From Holacanthus passer (taxonomy: Eukaryota > Chordata > Actinopteri > Pomacanthidae): a stretch of 64,000 nt of DNA. Both the position numbers and the translations under genes were made by a program. Shown piece after piece: positions 26,740 to 40,550 of this stretch; position 1 is the first letter of the stretch, and each line of letters opens with the position of its first letter. Under the pieces are notes generated by a model, which saw nothing but the letters and a program-made list of their open reading frames with translations, was not told where the DNA came from and searched no databases. Where the stretch lies: assembly GCA_025331565.1 (NCBI GenBank), contig JAFREQ010000040.1, positions 2,745,501 to 2,809,500 on the forward strand, read 5' to 3'.

Positions 26740-26960
26740 ACTATTGTACTGTATTAAACAATGTGCTAAAGCTTTACTGAAAGAAGGCAATGTTTTAAGA
26801 GTGTTTAGCGTCATTGCATTGCACTGTTACTTGCCATTGCCACTGCCATTGTCTTGCTTTTGCTTTTTGTTTGCTTCACTTTTATTGCTTTTGTTTGGTT
26901 TCACTGCTCTTCGTGCTTTAAATTGACCCTTGAGGATAAATAAAGTTGTTTTTTTTATTG
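26740..26960 (+). repeat. LINE-like 3' tail
   Basis: This is a T-rich segment with repeated CATTGC/CCATTG words that ends TTGACCCTTGAGGATAAATA AAGTTG, followed by a T run. It resembles the 3' UTR end of CR1/L2-type LINEs. No coding sequence remains. Confidence 0.45.
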
Positions 26961-27139
26961 AACTGAATTTAATTACAGTGGGTCAGTAACTTTATTTTTG
27001 CGTGGTCCCCTGCATCCTTCTTATTTTGCTTTATATGCTCAGGAGTAAAACATTAACTTGATCATTATTTAGACAAAAACATAAGTAGTAAAAGTAAAAA
27101 TTAAATTCATTACTGTATTTTATCTGTTTACATCTTATG

Positions 27140-27230
27140 CTCTGGATCTTTTTGCTTTTATTATATGTTTTTGTAAAGCACTTTGTAACTACTTTTGAGA
27201 TGTGCTATATAAATAAAGTTATTATTATAT
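27140..27230 (+). repeat. dispersed-repeat 3' end
   Basis: The phrases TTGTAAAGCACTTTGTAACT and GTGCTATATAAATAAAGTTA, followed by ATT repeats, are a familiar 3' terminus of a fish interspersed element. Nothing upstream identifies the family. Confidence 0.5.
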
Positions 27231-27839
27231 GTAATAAACGTATTTCAATTCTCAATGTGGACAATATGAGCTACAGACAAGCTGATATGTTTGTCTACTA
27301 CTTGACCAACACGAGCACACAAACAATTCAGCACTCAAATCTTCATGTATCCACAAAGCACAATAAATACAACATAGCTGTTTTGGCTCCAAGTGTACCA
27401 ATCTGATGAAGACAAACTGGAGAAATGGACTGGCAATAACTGAAATGTTATATTCTAGACAGTGCTCTGTACACAGGAATTGAAATCCTCTGGCCCATGC
27501 AGCAATGACATTTCAAAAAATGAGGTTGAAGAATGTGTCCTGAGTTAATGCGCCCCAGCTCTCGTAGCTACAGACGTACCCACAACTTTGTGTAACAGCT
27601 TGAGACTTGACATTTGGCCCAAAGAGGACACGGGAGACAGGCCCGAAAGTCATCTGCAGACATGACGAGAAATTACGGTTCCACAGAGAGTGAACAGCAT
27701 CCGCTCACGACTTCAGTTCAGATTGTTGTGAGCACTTTCTGACTCTGCTGCGCTTTCAGCTCTCAATCGACTAATCCTTTGTTCCCCCGGCCTCATCACA
27801 TCTCTGCAGGCTGAGTTCATCATTTTGTTGTCTCTTAAG

Positions 27840-27844
27840 GGTGT

Positions 27845-27892
<48 letters not shown>
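27840..27892 (+). repeat. (GT)n microsatellite
   Basis: A GT run of about 26 units with a single TT interruption near the left end. Confidence 0.97.
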
Positions 27893-27893
<1 letters not shown>

Positions 27894-30800
27894 CGAGTGT
27901 ATGTGGGGATACAAACTCACACAGGCATGACTTAAGATGCAGCCACGCCATTTTGTATCAGCCAGCGTTAATGAAGTGGATGCTTCACGTTATGATGTCT
28001 CGAATATGTATGTGAGCGCTCACGTGTGTGTGTTAGTTCGACAAGCTGAAGTGCACACAAGCACATTAAGTGCGGGTCAAGGCGGGGCATTGTAGATGGG
28101 AAGCGGTGAGTGTCGATGCTAACACTATCGATTCCAATTAATCACAATTCTCCATTTAAATCGACCGGATGGGAGCTTCATTTTCCACACCCTTGCTCAG
28201 CACCATCTATTGAAGTGCTGTACTGCCAATCTCAACACTTATTACCAGAGCGTGATCAGGCCAAATGATTCAACAGAGCAATAATGTCTCAGTGGTCAAA
28301 ACACAAGAAGGGAGAGAGAGTTTTATGCCAATGAAAAGCAGTTTCTTTGTTCATCTCAAACAACATAAATGAGAGCAAAATGGGACTTGGGCTGATTTTG
28401 TTTCGCCTACAAACAACATTTTCCTTGAAAATAAAGCGATTAACCAAGTGGTGGCACCAAATGCCTCCTCTGTGAAGAGTGCTTAGTTAGATTCACCAAA
28501 CCCTACATCATCTGCTTGGCTTTGCCAGCAGAGCTTATAATCATATGAATGCTAATGAATGAATGTGTCCATCACTGGGTGGAGATTAGCAGAAAAGAAT
28601 TGTGCTGCAGAGAGCGACGAACAGGCGTAACGACTGTCTCCCCCGCCTCAAGAGCAAAAGCGAATATGCTCCCATGCACATACACAGACATACACTTAAA
28701 TCACACAGTTGGGTTCCTACTATTCTTAATTAAAATCAGGTATAGAATAACAATGAGCAGATTAATGAAATATGCAGAAGGCTTTAAGGATCTCCCTGTA
28801 GATTCAGCTGAATTAGTAACTGACTGCAGAATGGCTGCATTTCACCTTGGATCAAAAATACAACAGTGCTCCATGTTATATATTTTCAAGCCGAGTCAGT
28901 AATTAAGGGAGAAAAAAATGAAACTGGATTACATTTTGGAGCTGCCCACGGGGCTTATACCTCCTGACAAAGTGCTGAGTCTGGACTGGTAACACGAAAT
29001 AACCCATTTTCCACTTTCCACCATTTTGACTAATAAACACTAATAATACAGGTATATTTATGCAGACTTTTTTTTCTGAATAATTTAACTTATCAATGCA
29101 ATTTATGCAAGTACTTATTGTTACAGCTCTGATTAGAAACTTATTGATTGGCCAGATCATAACATCCCTGTATAACATAACAGTCCGAATCAGTTCACAT
29201 TCAGTATTCACAAAGAGGAAAGATAAAAAATTAAATGCTGGAGACCTGATGCTCAAAGAATAGTCTATATGGTAATTCTTCAAATGCACAAATCTTTACG
29301 CTGGCAACTGATGAAAAGGACAATTTCTAAAATTCCTAAAGAAGATAACCACCTTAAAACGCTGCTGCACAACAGCATCCTGACCTGAACTATCAATTTG
29401 GCGAGCAACACTCAAGAACTGCTAAAAAACACAGGCTAATGCTGTCAAAAGATTCAATTTCAGCAAGAGAGACAGAAACAATGCAACACATCGAGGTCAT
29501 CGAGTCGTGACTACAGGCATTATGGGATACTGGCTAAACCATGCATGCTCAACACATCTTGCATCTGACTTAACTCGGAGCCGGTTTGCTTCCATGTACT
29601 AGACTAGACTGGACAGTCACTTAGGCTGTTTTCCAGCTGTGGCTAATGCCCCCTGCTGGCACAGCCAAACATGAGGAAACATGACAACCATTCTGGAGAT
29701 TATTTGAAATACAATTAAACTTAAATGCAATACTGAAACCTAAAGACCAGTAAAGAACAATTACTGGGGATTTATCTCACATTGCTGGGTCAGATTTACT
29801 GTTGGGTTGTGTATTTATTGGTGATAATTATTGATAAGAAAACAAACATACACGCATGGATCATGTGACGAGATCCTTCCAGCACAGCTACAACAGAGAT
29901 TGATGACATAAGATTGGGAGTAAATCTTTGGTTTTGGTGTCAGTCCCTTAGAGTCAAAGAGCTGGGTCTTCTCTCTAGATTTGATATTTTGCAATCATGA
30001 ACAATCAGAAGAATAAATGCATCACAAAATTCCCAATTTCTACAGCAATAGCAGAATCAGCAGAGCAGAATGTAATACAGCCACAACCGGGACTCTCATT
30101 CTTATCACGCTATTATTTCCACTACTTCTCTCTCTTTCTCCCTGTCTGAATTCAACAAGTTCACGCCCATTCTCCGGGGGTTGGTGAAAGTCATTCTGGG
30201 AAATGCAGGAAATCAATACCTGAAATTGAAGCACACAAGTCAGGTTGAAGTAAAGTGGGTACACTAAAAAAGTAAATAAAAGCCTCCTCACGTCAGAATA
30301 ATTCGCAGAATGCACTGACTGTTACAAACTGATGTCTACAGGTGTGTGAGCATCCAAAGGGAGGAGAGGTTTCCTTTCCTGACACCTTCGCCAGCTCCAC
30401 CTTTCTGCAACACAGTCTTATAAATATCTATTACAGTTTTGCAAACCGTGCACACCAATACAGAACAACCTCAATCCTACTGCTGGTGCATTTATGAATT
30501 TCACACAACCAGACAAACCAAGGTTGCTGAGTCAAAGAAGACAAATTTGAGGCAGCAATGTGATAGAGCCAAGCCCGGGTGAAGACTAAATTAGACAGAG
30601 TGTGAAGACATCCAATCAATGGCAATGAAAATGTGAGACTCAGGGTGAATGGGGGAGTGGCAGGGTAATCAAGCCGTCCAAAAAAAGACAATAATGTCTA
30701 TTAGGTGCAGCGGCTTTGAGAAGTGTGTGCTTAGGCAAGGTCTGAAAGGATTTCCCCGCTGTAAAATCTCTCTGTACAATATGTACTTTGCGTTTATTCA

Positions 30801-31088
30801 GTTCAGTGCCTTCCCTCTGTTCATGCTCCCTTTAAGGCCAGCTGCAGCGTAAGTGATAATTAATTCCCTAATTGAAGGTTTCAGAGCTTCAGGGGAGAAT
30901 ATTTCTAAGGGCTTCCTCCATTACAGCAAATCATGCCATTCAGCCTACACACTTACATTACATTCCCACAGTAAAAGATTCACACCTTATTGATATTTTG
31001 CACTGTGAGAAGATTTCAAATGTTCAATTTAAGCCTAATTCCACTCAGTCGAACACAAAAGGAAAAGTTATGAAGATATAACTGAGAG

Positions 31089-31125
31089 TTTATTAGGTAC
31101 ACCTGCACAATCTAACACAACAACA
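31089..31125 (+). repeat. transposon-terminus motif TTTATTAGGTACACCTG
   Basis: This is the opposite end of the family seen at 18717-18734. CACAATCTAACACAACAACAC follows in place of a recognisable element body. Confidence 0.5.
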
Positions 31126-32163
31126 CAACTGCAAAACATCCCAGCTTTGTAAAGTTTAACATTGTAAGACAGCTTTTCATTTGATTCTCTGGTCACCACC
31201 AAAAAGAAAAGTTACATCAAGACATTTCTGACCATGTCAATGAAGACTGAATATTACAAACTCTACTGTGGTCAGATTCATTGTGGGGCTCTTGTATTGG
31301 ATTGTGTTAACTTGTACATTATAAATTCGTAAATCAGGGTAATTTTAAAATACAGGAAAATATCACACATCTTGTTACTGTTCAGAATTTGTTTGGAACA
31401 AGTTGAAGTTTTCCAGAATTATGCCGGATTGAAGCTTTAAAAAAAACTCGATTTAGTTCACTTATTCGAGTGTTATGCATCTGATTTCGGGGTTTACATG
31501 TTACTTTTAAGATTGGGTTTAAAAGCCAGTGGGTCGATTCCTTGTGGGTTTCCGAGAAAGCGCTGTTGGGCCAGAATGTTCAAAGGGTTTATGGCGAGAA
31601 AATAAACCTCCCATTGGTAAAGCATTGGTTATGTGTGATTATTAATACATTAAAGCAGCTAAAAGGAGTTTTTAACTGGTTACGAAACAGTCTCAGTTTA
31701 ATACTTATGCCGCTTTATGACCTACATAAGCAAACAAGACCATCAGCGAGGACGACTGGTGATTTCTATGCAGTTATTCTTAACATCTGTCCCCAGGTCT
31801 GATCCCCAGTGAAACCAGACAAAATGATTCACGGCACAAAGACCAGAAGAGGCTGTTTACATTTCCCAAGCAAAGTTTGCAGTGAGTCGTATATTAGCCA
31901 GTTAAAAGGAAGCAGGAGGGGATTTTTCTTTTGCGAATTTTATTTTTGATGTTATAATTTGTGGTTATGGTTGATGCGGGGGCCAGATCAGCAAAGAGAA
32001 AAGGAAAATAACTGACTGAAGAACAAAAAAAAACAAAAAGTGACAGACGTAAACACAAGTTACCCTTGGTCAGTCATTCAACAGATGGACAGAAATTTGG
32101 GATTTGAAAGGATTCAAAATCAACCCTGACCTCTTCTTCCTAGACAGGTATGTAATATGTTTT

Positions 32164-32184
32164 TATTATTATTATTATTATATT
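32164..32184 (+). repeat. (ATT)n microsatellite
   Basis: About six ATT units. Confidence 0.9.
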
Positions 32185-35065
32185 AATAAAAAGAAAAATA
32201 GCATCCAAAAAAGTTGCATCTTTGTGTCACTCACTGCCAAAACAAATGCACGCGCCAGATCAGACACAATGCAGTACCAGTTTTGTCCACATGAGTCGCC
32301 AAAAATAAACACAAAACGAAAGATCCTTGTTGCTGCTGTAATTCACTCTGTATGTTAATGCAGGTTCTTGTACATAAGGCAAGAGCACGGAAGCTGACGG
32401 GCAGTAGAAAAAACATCAGTTTGCTTCTATTTCCCCTTTGCTTTATCTGTTTTCAGACCTTAATTGCATTGTATTAAGCCCACTCAAACACATTCCCTGC
32501 AAAGAACACAAAGACAACATTGTTCAACGTTATCACTCTAAAAGGCACTTCAGGGTTTAAAAAAAAGATTATTCTATCTCTCTAATGCAGCCAAGATCAT
32601 TGTGAAACTTAGCTTTGAGGGGTGGTGCTTTTGTGATGTTCTTAAGTGGCTGCGCATGTTACATGAAAACCACAGCATGAATTCTTTATATCCTTCGCCA
32701 AGAGGGAGTTTGCTTTTGCTACTTTTGGTTTAATACAAATATGGGATGTGGTCAGGAAGGGGGCTGATTTAAAGCATTTTACAAAGAAAACCTCAATGTT
32801 TAATTACAAAGTTTGTTTGGCCTGATAGGGGAAGATATAATAGACGTATAGCCACCAATTTAGGAGGCTGTGGGTGATGATCTAAAAATACATATAAACT
32901 CACAAGTTTAAATCTGTACAATCAACAAGGCAGAAGGGAAAACACAGTTTATTGCGTTCATAGTAAATAAAGTCAAGAGAAGTGAGGGAAACTTTGAAGG
33001 TCCTGTCAGTTGTGGATGTTTGCTGATGTTCTTCACTCGTAAAAGGCAACAGCAACCTTCATCCTGTCGGGAGGTGACGGGTGGGAGGTCTCCCAAGATT
33101 GACAAGAATAAAAACAGGATTAATTAATGACCGTGTGTTGGAATCTAATAAAGAAGTCACAGAGGCACTTCATCATGTATGAAGCCTGACGGGCCTGACG
33201 TACTGTGCGAATGATGAAATGCACAGTCTGGCGGTGTCATCACAACATATTTGTCTTTTTCACCAACGGGGAGAGGTGACTGGGAGTGACTGCGTGACAG
33301 AAATGATTCTGGAGCGTAAAAACTGTCTCAATCTTCATTCATCAAATATGGCCAGTTTCCGTCTGATCCAAACAGCTGTCTGCTAACATAAACGGATAAC
33401 GCCAGTTTACAAGTGAGCTAAACACAGAGCGGCTTGAAACATGTAATGAACAATCAGCTAATCAGTGGAAAGACTGTGGCTTGAAGATGAGTCAATACTT
33501 TTATGATATGTGTGCAGGACAAAGGCGACCACAGACGCAAACACACTCCCTGACACAGAAACGCTCATGTTGCGTTCTCACATCAGAGGACGGACAGAAG
33601 ATGGATGGGTGGCGTTCCACAGGAGGCGACCTCAGACAGGGGTTCTTATTTTATCTACTGGGCTGTAAAAATGCCTCTCGGGTGCAGGAGATGACAGAAA
33701 CAGCGTATTCTGACCTTGTAACCAGTCAGTGCCTGGAGAGAGTACAGTAAAACCCTTACAAGACAACTGGCGTCCCAGAATGACACATCAGCCTATTGTT
33801 AAATTTCCCATATGACAACCTCAAGACAACGACGGCAAGAGGTCGGCGAAGGATTACATTTCATTGTTGAAAAGGAAGATGCAAACAGAAGCCTGGTGGA
33901 GTAGTAGGAGTGTATTAAAGGCATTGATCCTCAGCCAACAGACACTTTAAGTATGTTAAGCTAACTCTGCAGGGTTTAACATCTCTGATAGCTCTTAGCC
34001 AGGGGAGGGATATTTTTAACTGCTAAACCACTCTGGGTGCAGACCAGATGTTGTGCAAAGAACGCCCTTCTAAACATTTATGACGATCAGCGGATGGGCC
34101 CTGGGGCGCAGCTGCTGTTTAGAGTACAACTGAGGCGAGGAGAAGTCACCTCCGCCTGATTACTACATTTCTCTCTCTCTCTTTACGGGAGTGATTTCTT
34201 GCTTCGCTTTTACAACGACGCTCCGGACGACAGGCAATATAACGCGCGTTAGAGGACAGTCGCTGTAAAACGTCTGCTCCGAACAAATACGTCATACGCT
34301 AGTCAAAAAACAGCCCATCACATCGCACGCCATTAATTGTGTCTAGATGGGAAACGACACGTCAGGATGAGGCGCAGTTGGCACCCTGACAGCTCCTGAT
34401 TGCCTGTTGTGGGAACAGACAGAGGAGGCTAGCGGTTGGTGATGGATGGAGACGGACACATGACGGGGCCGGGGTCAGCTGACCAGGGAACGTCAACACG
34501 AGGGGAGTCAAGATTTCATTTTCTAGAGTGCTCATTTCGATTCAATAACTGTGCTTTTAATGATGAATTTATATATTGTCAATAATGTAAATCATGTATA
34601 GTAGTAAAATTTGGCAATATGGAAAAATTCCTTTGTTACAGTTTTGAACCAAGGTTTACTGGATTATCAACATTAGTATGAAAATGACAATAGCACAGTG
34701 GCCAAAATCACATCCAACACTTCTTTTTTAATGAGAACAGAGAATTTAATATCCGCTTGCAAGTTATGAATCAAAGCATCTGTATGTTTTGATGAGATGG
34801 TTTTGATGCGAACAATCCTGCTCATTGATCAAACTACAGTAAATATGTGCCTGCTTTAATAAGCAAAACCATGAAACCTGAAATTCAAAATGGATGTGTT
34901 CCTGTACAATCCTTTCTTCTCCACACAGACAAAAACTGTCAATAGTCGTTACGAGCCATCCGGCCAGCAATCGCACCCGCACAGCAGGGGTCATTTGTCA
35001 GCTCTGAGACGTCACCGTGCACGGCCTTGCAGATGAATAATGGGCTTTTTTCAAATTTGTAACTG

Positions 35066-35395
35066 GGATGTACGGCTGAAACTAAAGATTACTTTTATTA
35101 CAAATCAATCCGCAGAATATTTTCTTAACTGATCGATTAATCATTTGGTCTATTATTAGAAAATTGTGAAAAATGCCCATTGTGATGTCTTTTAATTGAA
35201 AAATCCAGAGATATTCAGTTTAGTATCACATAAGACAAAGAAAAGCAGCAAATCATCACATATGAGAAGATGGAACCAGCTAATGTTTTTTTTTTTCTTT
35301 CACTTGGTTGAAAATTGTCTTCTGACAAATAATCAATTATTAAAATAGTTGCTAATTAATTTTCCATCTGTCAACTAATAAATTACCCTGATAAT
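35066..35395 (+). repeat. GATTAATC-type palindromic fish repeat, copy 1
   Basis: It begins ACGGCTGAAACTAAAGATTA, continues through TGATCGATTAATCATTTGGT, AGAGATATTCAGTTTAGTAT and TCAATTATTAAAATAGTTGC, and ends in the inverted equivalent. I recognise this as the very common perciform element that begins GGGCTGCAACTAACGATTA. It has no coding capacity. Confidence 0.65.
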
Positions 35396-35759
35396 TGTTC
35401 TGCGGAATCAGCTCTAATCAGCTCTAGTGGAGTGTCACCTTCCAGTTTATCACGTCTGCTTCCCATGCGAGTTTCACCTGTTCACAGGTTTATGTTCGAT
35501 GCAGTGTGGTGCACGTGCCAAAAATGACATCAACCCGTCTCTTACGTTGAGCGCGAAGGCTCCCAAAGTTGTCACAGTGTTTGCTCATGCATCTCAGATT
35601 TCTTGGAAATAAGCATGTGCTGCGTTTTTCATTTCAAGATGGAAGTGTTCGAAGTAGACTGGCCAAACAGATTTGCCTGTACCAACATCTTTATGTCACT
35701 TCATTGAGAGACCACTAGGACAGCTGCTCTGTTGTGTGCCAATATTTGCACACTCATAT

Positions 35760-35800
35760 TTTCAAGCTCTGCCCAGAGAAATAAACAGATTCTGATTCTG
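35760..35800 (+). repeat. LINE-like 3' tail
   Basis: GCCCAGAGAAATAAACAGATTCTGATTCTG-type sequence resembles the end of fish LINEs, including duplicated TTCTGA. It is too short to classify. Confidence 0.35.
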
Positions 35801-38800
35801 GCACACTTTTGTCTTTTTAACAGCCATGAACAGAGGAAACACTCTTTGACTTGTTGCTTCCTCACATTATGTTTTGTGTGCTCGCCCCCTGGCGTTTCAG
35901 ACAATTACTACAGTTGCATTAATGCGCTGAACACTAACTTCACTCTGCACGCTCGTAGCTCGTGTGCCGTCTTTGGAGCCCCTCGCCATCGTGTCTCACA
36001 CAGGTATAAACAAAACCTTAGACCTCCAGCCAGGCTAGGGGCCCACAGCACGTAGAGGAAAAGAGCCCTTTTTCATTACAGGTAATTGAGTTGTAGCTGA
36101 AGCAATACTGATTGCATTAGGGCCCTTAATCATGTTAAGGTGTCTTATTTTATCACTGGGAATTTAGCTCATTCTTGGCCCATTTTGAGGCTAACCTTCT
36201 GCAGAGGTCGTTGCCACAGGAGACCGAGGCTGCTCCCATTACCCGAGCACAGATAAATGTGTTGGCACTATGACCGTACATCCCTTTGCTCTTTCTGTCT
36301 CACCTCCCCCCCACCTTTCCCTCACTCCCTTATCAGAGAGAAGAGGGGAGGAGGAGGTGAGAGGTAAGAGAGGATGTAGAGAGAAGCTCAACAGAGCAGC
36401 CTCCAATATCAGAGGAGTGTATGAAGGAGACGTCAATCAAATCCAACACAGGTGCCACAAGGAGCGGCTATCACTGGCCCGTCCTCACATCTTTCGTCAA
36501 GTGCTTGTTTCCTTAAGGCCTCGAGCAACGCCCCTTCCACTGGAATGACGGGCCCCTCCACCCTCTACTAGCTCAACAGGCCATCCAGATAAAGGAGCCA
36601 AACACACCCCTGTCCTGCTGTTGATGGACACATAGATAGGAAGCTGAAGGGATAACCTCTCCATATGCACCTCTCTCTCCCCTTCATTTGTCCCGCTCCA
36701 TCCCTCCCGACACCACCATCCACGTCTCCTTCCAATTTTTCAGCCTCTTCTCCGCAAGCGCGCCGTCTCTTTCCCATCCCCTGCATTACTCTCCCGGTCG
36801 CATTCATCCAGTCGCCACCCATTCCTGTCACCCCTCCCCTTCCCTCTCCATCTTCCCCCGCCACACATTTCAGTGGGAGCTCTATTGTTTGCTAGAGAGG
36901 GGCATGCTGCTACTGGTTCTTATCTGGGGATGTTGGCGGCACATCTGTAGATGCTATCGGCGGCTCTGTTGCTCTGTTTATACTCCAGCCCTGCAAGAGC
37001 AGCTTGCGGGGGGAAATGAGATGGATGGAGGATGGGGCCAGAAGAAAATGGAGCTTCTTCCTCAGCAGAAATGATGGAGTACAGGGCAGAGGGAAGGAGA
37101 GACCTCTGGAAGGCGAAGACAAGTAAAACCAAGAGCTGACAGAGTCCAAAAAAAAAACTCGGACCTGAGCAGGATCCCTCAATATTTCACAACAAACCAC
37201 ATTCTCTTTTAAAATTATTAAGGATATCTTATTAAAAAAATATTATCATCATAGCACAATGCTGAAAACTCACACTGTTTTTCCACTCCCTTCTTTTGCA
37301 TTGATTTAGAGGAACCAAATGCAAATGTGTTAAACGCTACATACAAGCACCGACTGAACAGACTTATTCTTCAGCATAATTTAGCACTTATCTTTAAAAC
37401 TGCGTGTGGGCGTGTGCTTCAAATTATACCCCATCGAAGCTAAAGTAGAGCAAAAAACATTTCCTGCATGAGTGAGATTAGAAGAGAGTCGTGTTTCAAC
37501 AGGATTGTTAACATACACATTTGCACGTATAGTTAACGCTATGTTGGCACACATCTGCAGCTGCTATTTGGGAAATATCAGCATGGGTTTTTGTGGTATT
37601 GTTGATAATGAAATGAGCTGCAGACATACTGAGGCAGCTCAGGCAGTCAACCAGGCCATGCAAAGCTTGACTACCGAACTGAACTGTCTTTCAAAGTACA
37701 GGTAACAGCGACAGACATATCATGAGGATGGATGGGTTTCTGTGTTCTCAAATAGAGACTACACCTGCATTTGTGTGAGCATGTATACATGTGTATGAGT
37801 ATGGGACTGGCAGCTTGGGAGCAGCAGATGTCTCAGAAAACACAGATGCGGTGCGGGGTGATGATGTCACTCAACATGGCCGGGGGCAATTCATCATCGT
37901 TTACCTCGTCGAAAGGTGCGATGGCGTGGTAAATTCACGTCAGTTAGCGGCCCTCCATTCCCCCGACCCACCACACAAACACATCATCTCCAGCGCTAAT
38001 GTTGGATTCCACATCAGACTATTGTGTTGTGTTTGTGTGCAAATAATGAGGGTTTAAATTTAGGATCAACGTTGTGGTGACAGGTTCAAATCTAATGAAG
38101 AAAATGGAAATAGACACCTGAGTGACAGATTGATAGTTTGATCAAGTCTCTCAAAGCAGAGAGCTGAAATTAAAGTGAAAACATGGCAGAAAAAAAAAGA
38201 TTAAAAACAAGCCAGTACTTATTCAGCTACAGCTTATTATTTGGATAACTGCAAGTTTACACCCCTGAATTTATAGAATCGGGGAATTACTTGTGCCTGT
38301 CAAGTGCTCAGAAATCAGTTTTGATTTTTTCCCTCTCTTTTCTGCATTCATGTAAACATCCTTCTGAGATGCTCCAGTGAGCCCCAATAACAGGCCAAGC
38401 AGAGCCGCTCATATTTCAGCAAGGGATCTGACATGATGAGAAGACCGATCTCTCCTTGTAGACATAAAACACAACACAGTTTCAAAGTTCATTAGCCATG
38501 TCTGGTAAGATGCAGATGCCATGTATAATACAGATTAAACAAACGACAGCAAACACAGACATCAAATACTGAGGAAACATAGCGTACATACTGAACAGGC
38601 TGCGGGAGGGCAAGGTTTGAATGAGGATCATACAGCGTGCAGCATTTACACCCTCAGCGGCCACGTCTTCACACCTACACATAGGTAGCTGCTTATTTAA
38701 TGTGTTTAATTAAATTTGCAAATATGAACTGGATATATTCACTGGTGTGCAGCCTTTCTCCGAACTGCAATCCGAGGGAAACAAAGCAGGGAAATAATCA

Positions 38801-39438
38801 CATCAGGAATAGCGAAGACGACAAAGCAACAATGAAGGCAATCGAATCAATCATTCGACCCTAATGGAAAAGGATGCAACAGATCTCGAGAACACCTGGA
38901 CGGGCCGACAGTGTGGCATTAGCAATTACTCCAGTCCATCTGCAGTGCATTGCCTTCAAAAGGAGCAGATGCTATGCTGGATGCCTCTGAACAAAATCAA
39001 CCTCTGATGAGTCTTAATTTTATATTGTATGTGTGAGCGTTTGCGTGCCTGCACATTGTGTTGTCCAACACGGAAACAAAGCCCAAACCAAGATAATATG
39101 CTTGCCTGTGCTTGTGTAATCCGTGTTTCACTGATACAGATTCGTAGGCATATTTCTGTCCTTTAAGCACAAGGTTGCACAATTCCCTCGCCTCAAGAAA
39201 GATTTAATACGTACATCCCCGACATCAAAGACAAATGCTTTGATGCAATAGCTGTATCCAGGCTTGCTTTATGCTCCCTGGCTGTAAATGTAACAGGAAT
39301 TGAGACCTGAGTGTTAAAATGCAGCACTGGGGTGCAAGGAAGCAAAGAGGTGAGGTGGAGGGAGGATAAAAGCGACAGTGTTGGCAGTGTGTAGAAGACG
39401 TGTGCTAGTGTTGTTTTGCCTGGTCTGCCTGTGTCAAT

Positions 39439-39445
39439 GTGTGTG

Positions 39446-39479
<34 letters not shown>
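39439..39479 (+). repeat. (GT)n with GA interruptions
   Basis: GT units with two GA interruptions at the left, then a perfect run. Confidence 0.96.
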
Positions 39480-39481
<2 letters not shown>

Positions 39482-39729
39482 TAAACAATAGGGGAGATAC
39501 TTATCACTGACCTTGGAGCACAAGTTATTCTACAGCTTGGGAGAATGCGCTCACACTCTGATACTGTGGAGACCCTGTGGAGGATGAGAGTGCTCTCTGT
39601 CTGACACACTCATCTTCCACCAGATCTCTGTGGCTTTTTCCCCACTTTTATTCGTCTTGTCAGAGTGTCCGCGTTGTTATAAAGACAGGTGAGTTCTTAG
39701 TTTGGGGACGATCAGTGTCGCGGCCCGGT

Positions 39730-40130
39730 AGTAGAGGAAGTTGTCAGCTGGTGTAAAGAGTCTTTCCTACAATTTAATGTTTCAAAAACCAAAGATGTTC
39801 ATCGACTTTGGCAGGTGACCTACATCTCTTGATCCTGCCATCATTAAAGAGTCTGTGACTGTAGTACAAACCGTTCTGGATGATAAACAATTATTTCATC
39901 TGACACTTATACCTGGTTTTGTTTCTTTCACTGTTTTCTCTGATGACATTAGGCGACACACTGACGCCGGCGTGAACCTGTGCACTCGTGTTTATTCGGG
40001 TTCGCTGTTTGCATGTACTGTATTGATTGCTGTTTTTATTCGCCGCTGTATTGTTTTTGTATTTACTATTATTGACTGCTGTCTGGAAACCAAATTGCTG
40101 CTCGGGGACATTAAAGCTTTACTCCATAAC
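39730..40130 (+). mobile_element. decayed LINE reverse-transcriptase remnant with 3' tail
   Basis: From 39737 the plus strand reads EVVSWCKESFLQFNVSKTKD. This resembles the Trp-Cys...Leu-x-(Leu/Phe)-Asn-x-x-Lys-Thr-Lys motif found near the end of the reverse-transcriptase domain of fish LINEs. It is followed by a shifted, degraded stretch (IIKESVTVVQTVLDDKQ) equivalent to the usual next motif. The 3' end is AATTGCTGCTCGGGGACATT-type sequence, like L2/CR1 tails. Frame breaks and an internal deletion show that it is dead. Confidence 0.65.
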
Positions 40131-40333
40131 GCAGCAGGATGCAGTGCAGGATGCAGTCAGTTGCACAAAAGGCAATTTCATAATACCACACATCAACACT
40201 AACAGCAGGGAGCCTCTAGTCCGACGCTGCAAGCCCGGATTTTTTTAAAATCATCAATCAGGACTCATCAGTCTCAACTCAGAGACTCAAACGCCTCCAC
40301 GCTGCCCTGAAATCATGCATGTTCGTGCAGGCG

Positions 40334-40335
<2 letters not shown>

Positions 40336-40373
<38 letters not shown>
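40336..40373 (+). repeat. (CA)19 microsatellite
   Basis: A perfect CA run. A 202-codon open frame across this and the next tract is an artefact of the repeats. Confidence 0.98.
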
Positions 40374-40374
<1 letters not shown>

Positions 40375-40517
40375 CCCTGAATTTGACACCTCCACAGCTT
40401 TTAACCAGCAATGGAAAAGTGTGACAGGGCTGCATGGTGTGGACATAAGACGTTTGAACACCCTCCTCAGGGCTCTTACTGTACACAGAGTTCATGAGAG
40501 CTCAGTCAAAGGAGGAT

Positions 40518-40518
<1 letters not shown>

Positions 40519-40548
<30 letters not shown>
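40519..40548 (+). repeat. (CA)15 microsatellite
   Basis: A perfect CA run about 145 bp from the preceding one, in the same orientation. Confidence 0.97.

Positions 40549-40550
<2 letters not shown>

Noticed and set aside
31490..31600. tRNA-like GGGTCGATTCC as a tRNA gene or tRNA-derived SINE
   Set aside because: There is no matching A box or cloverleaf, and no repeat body.
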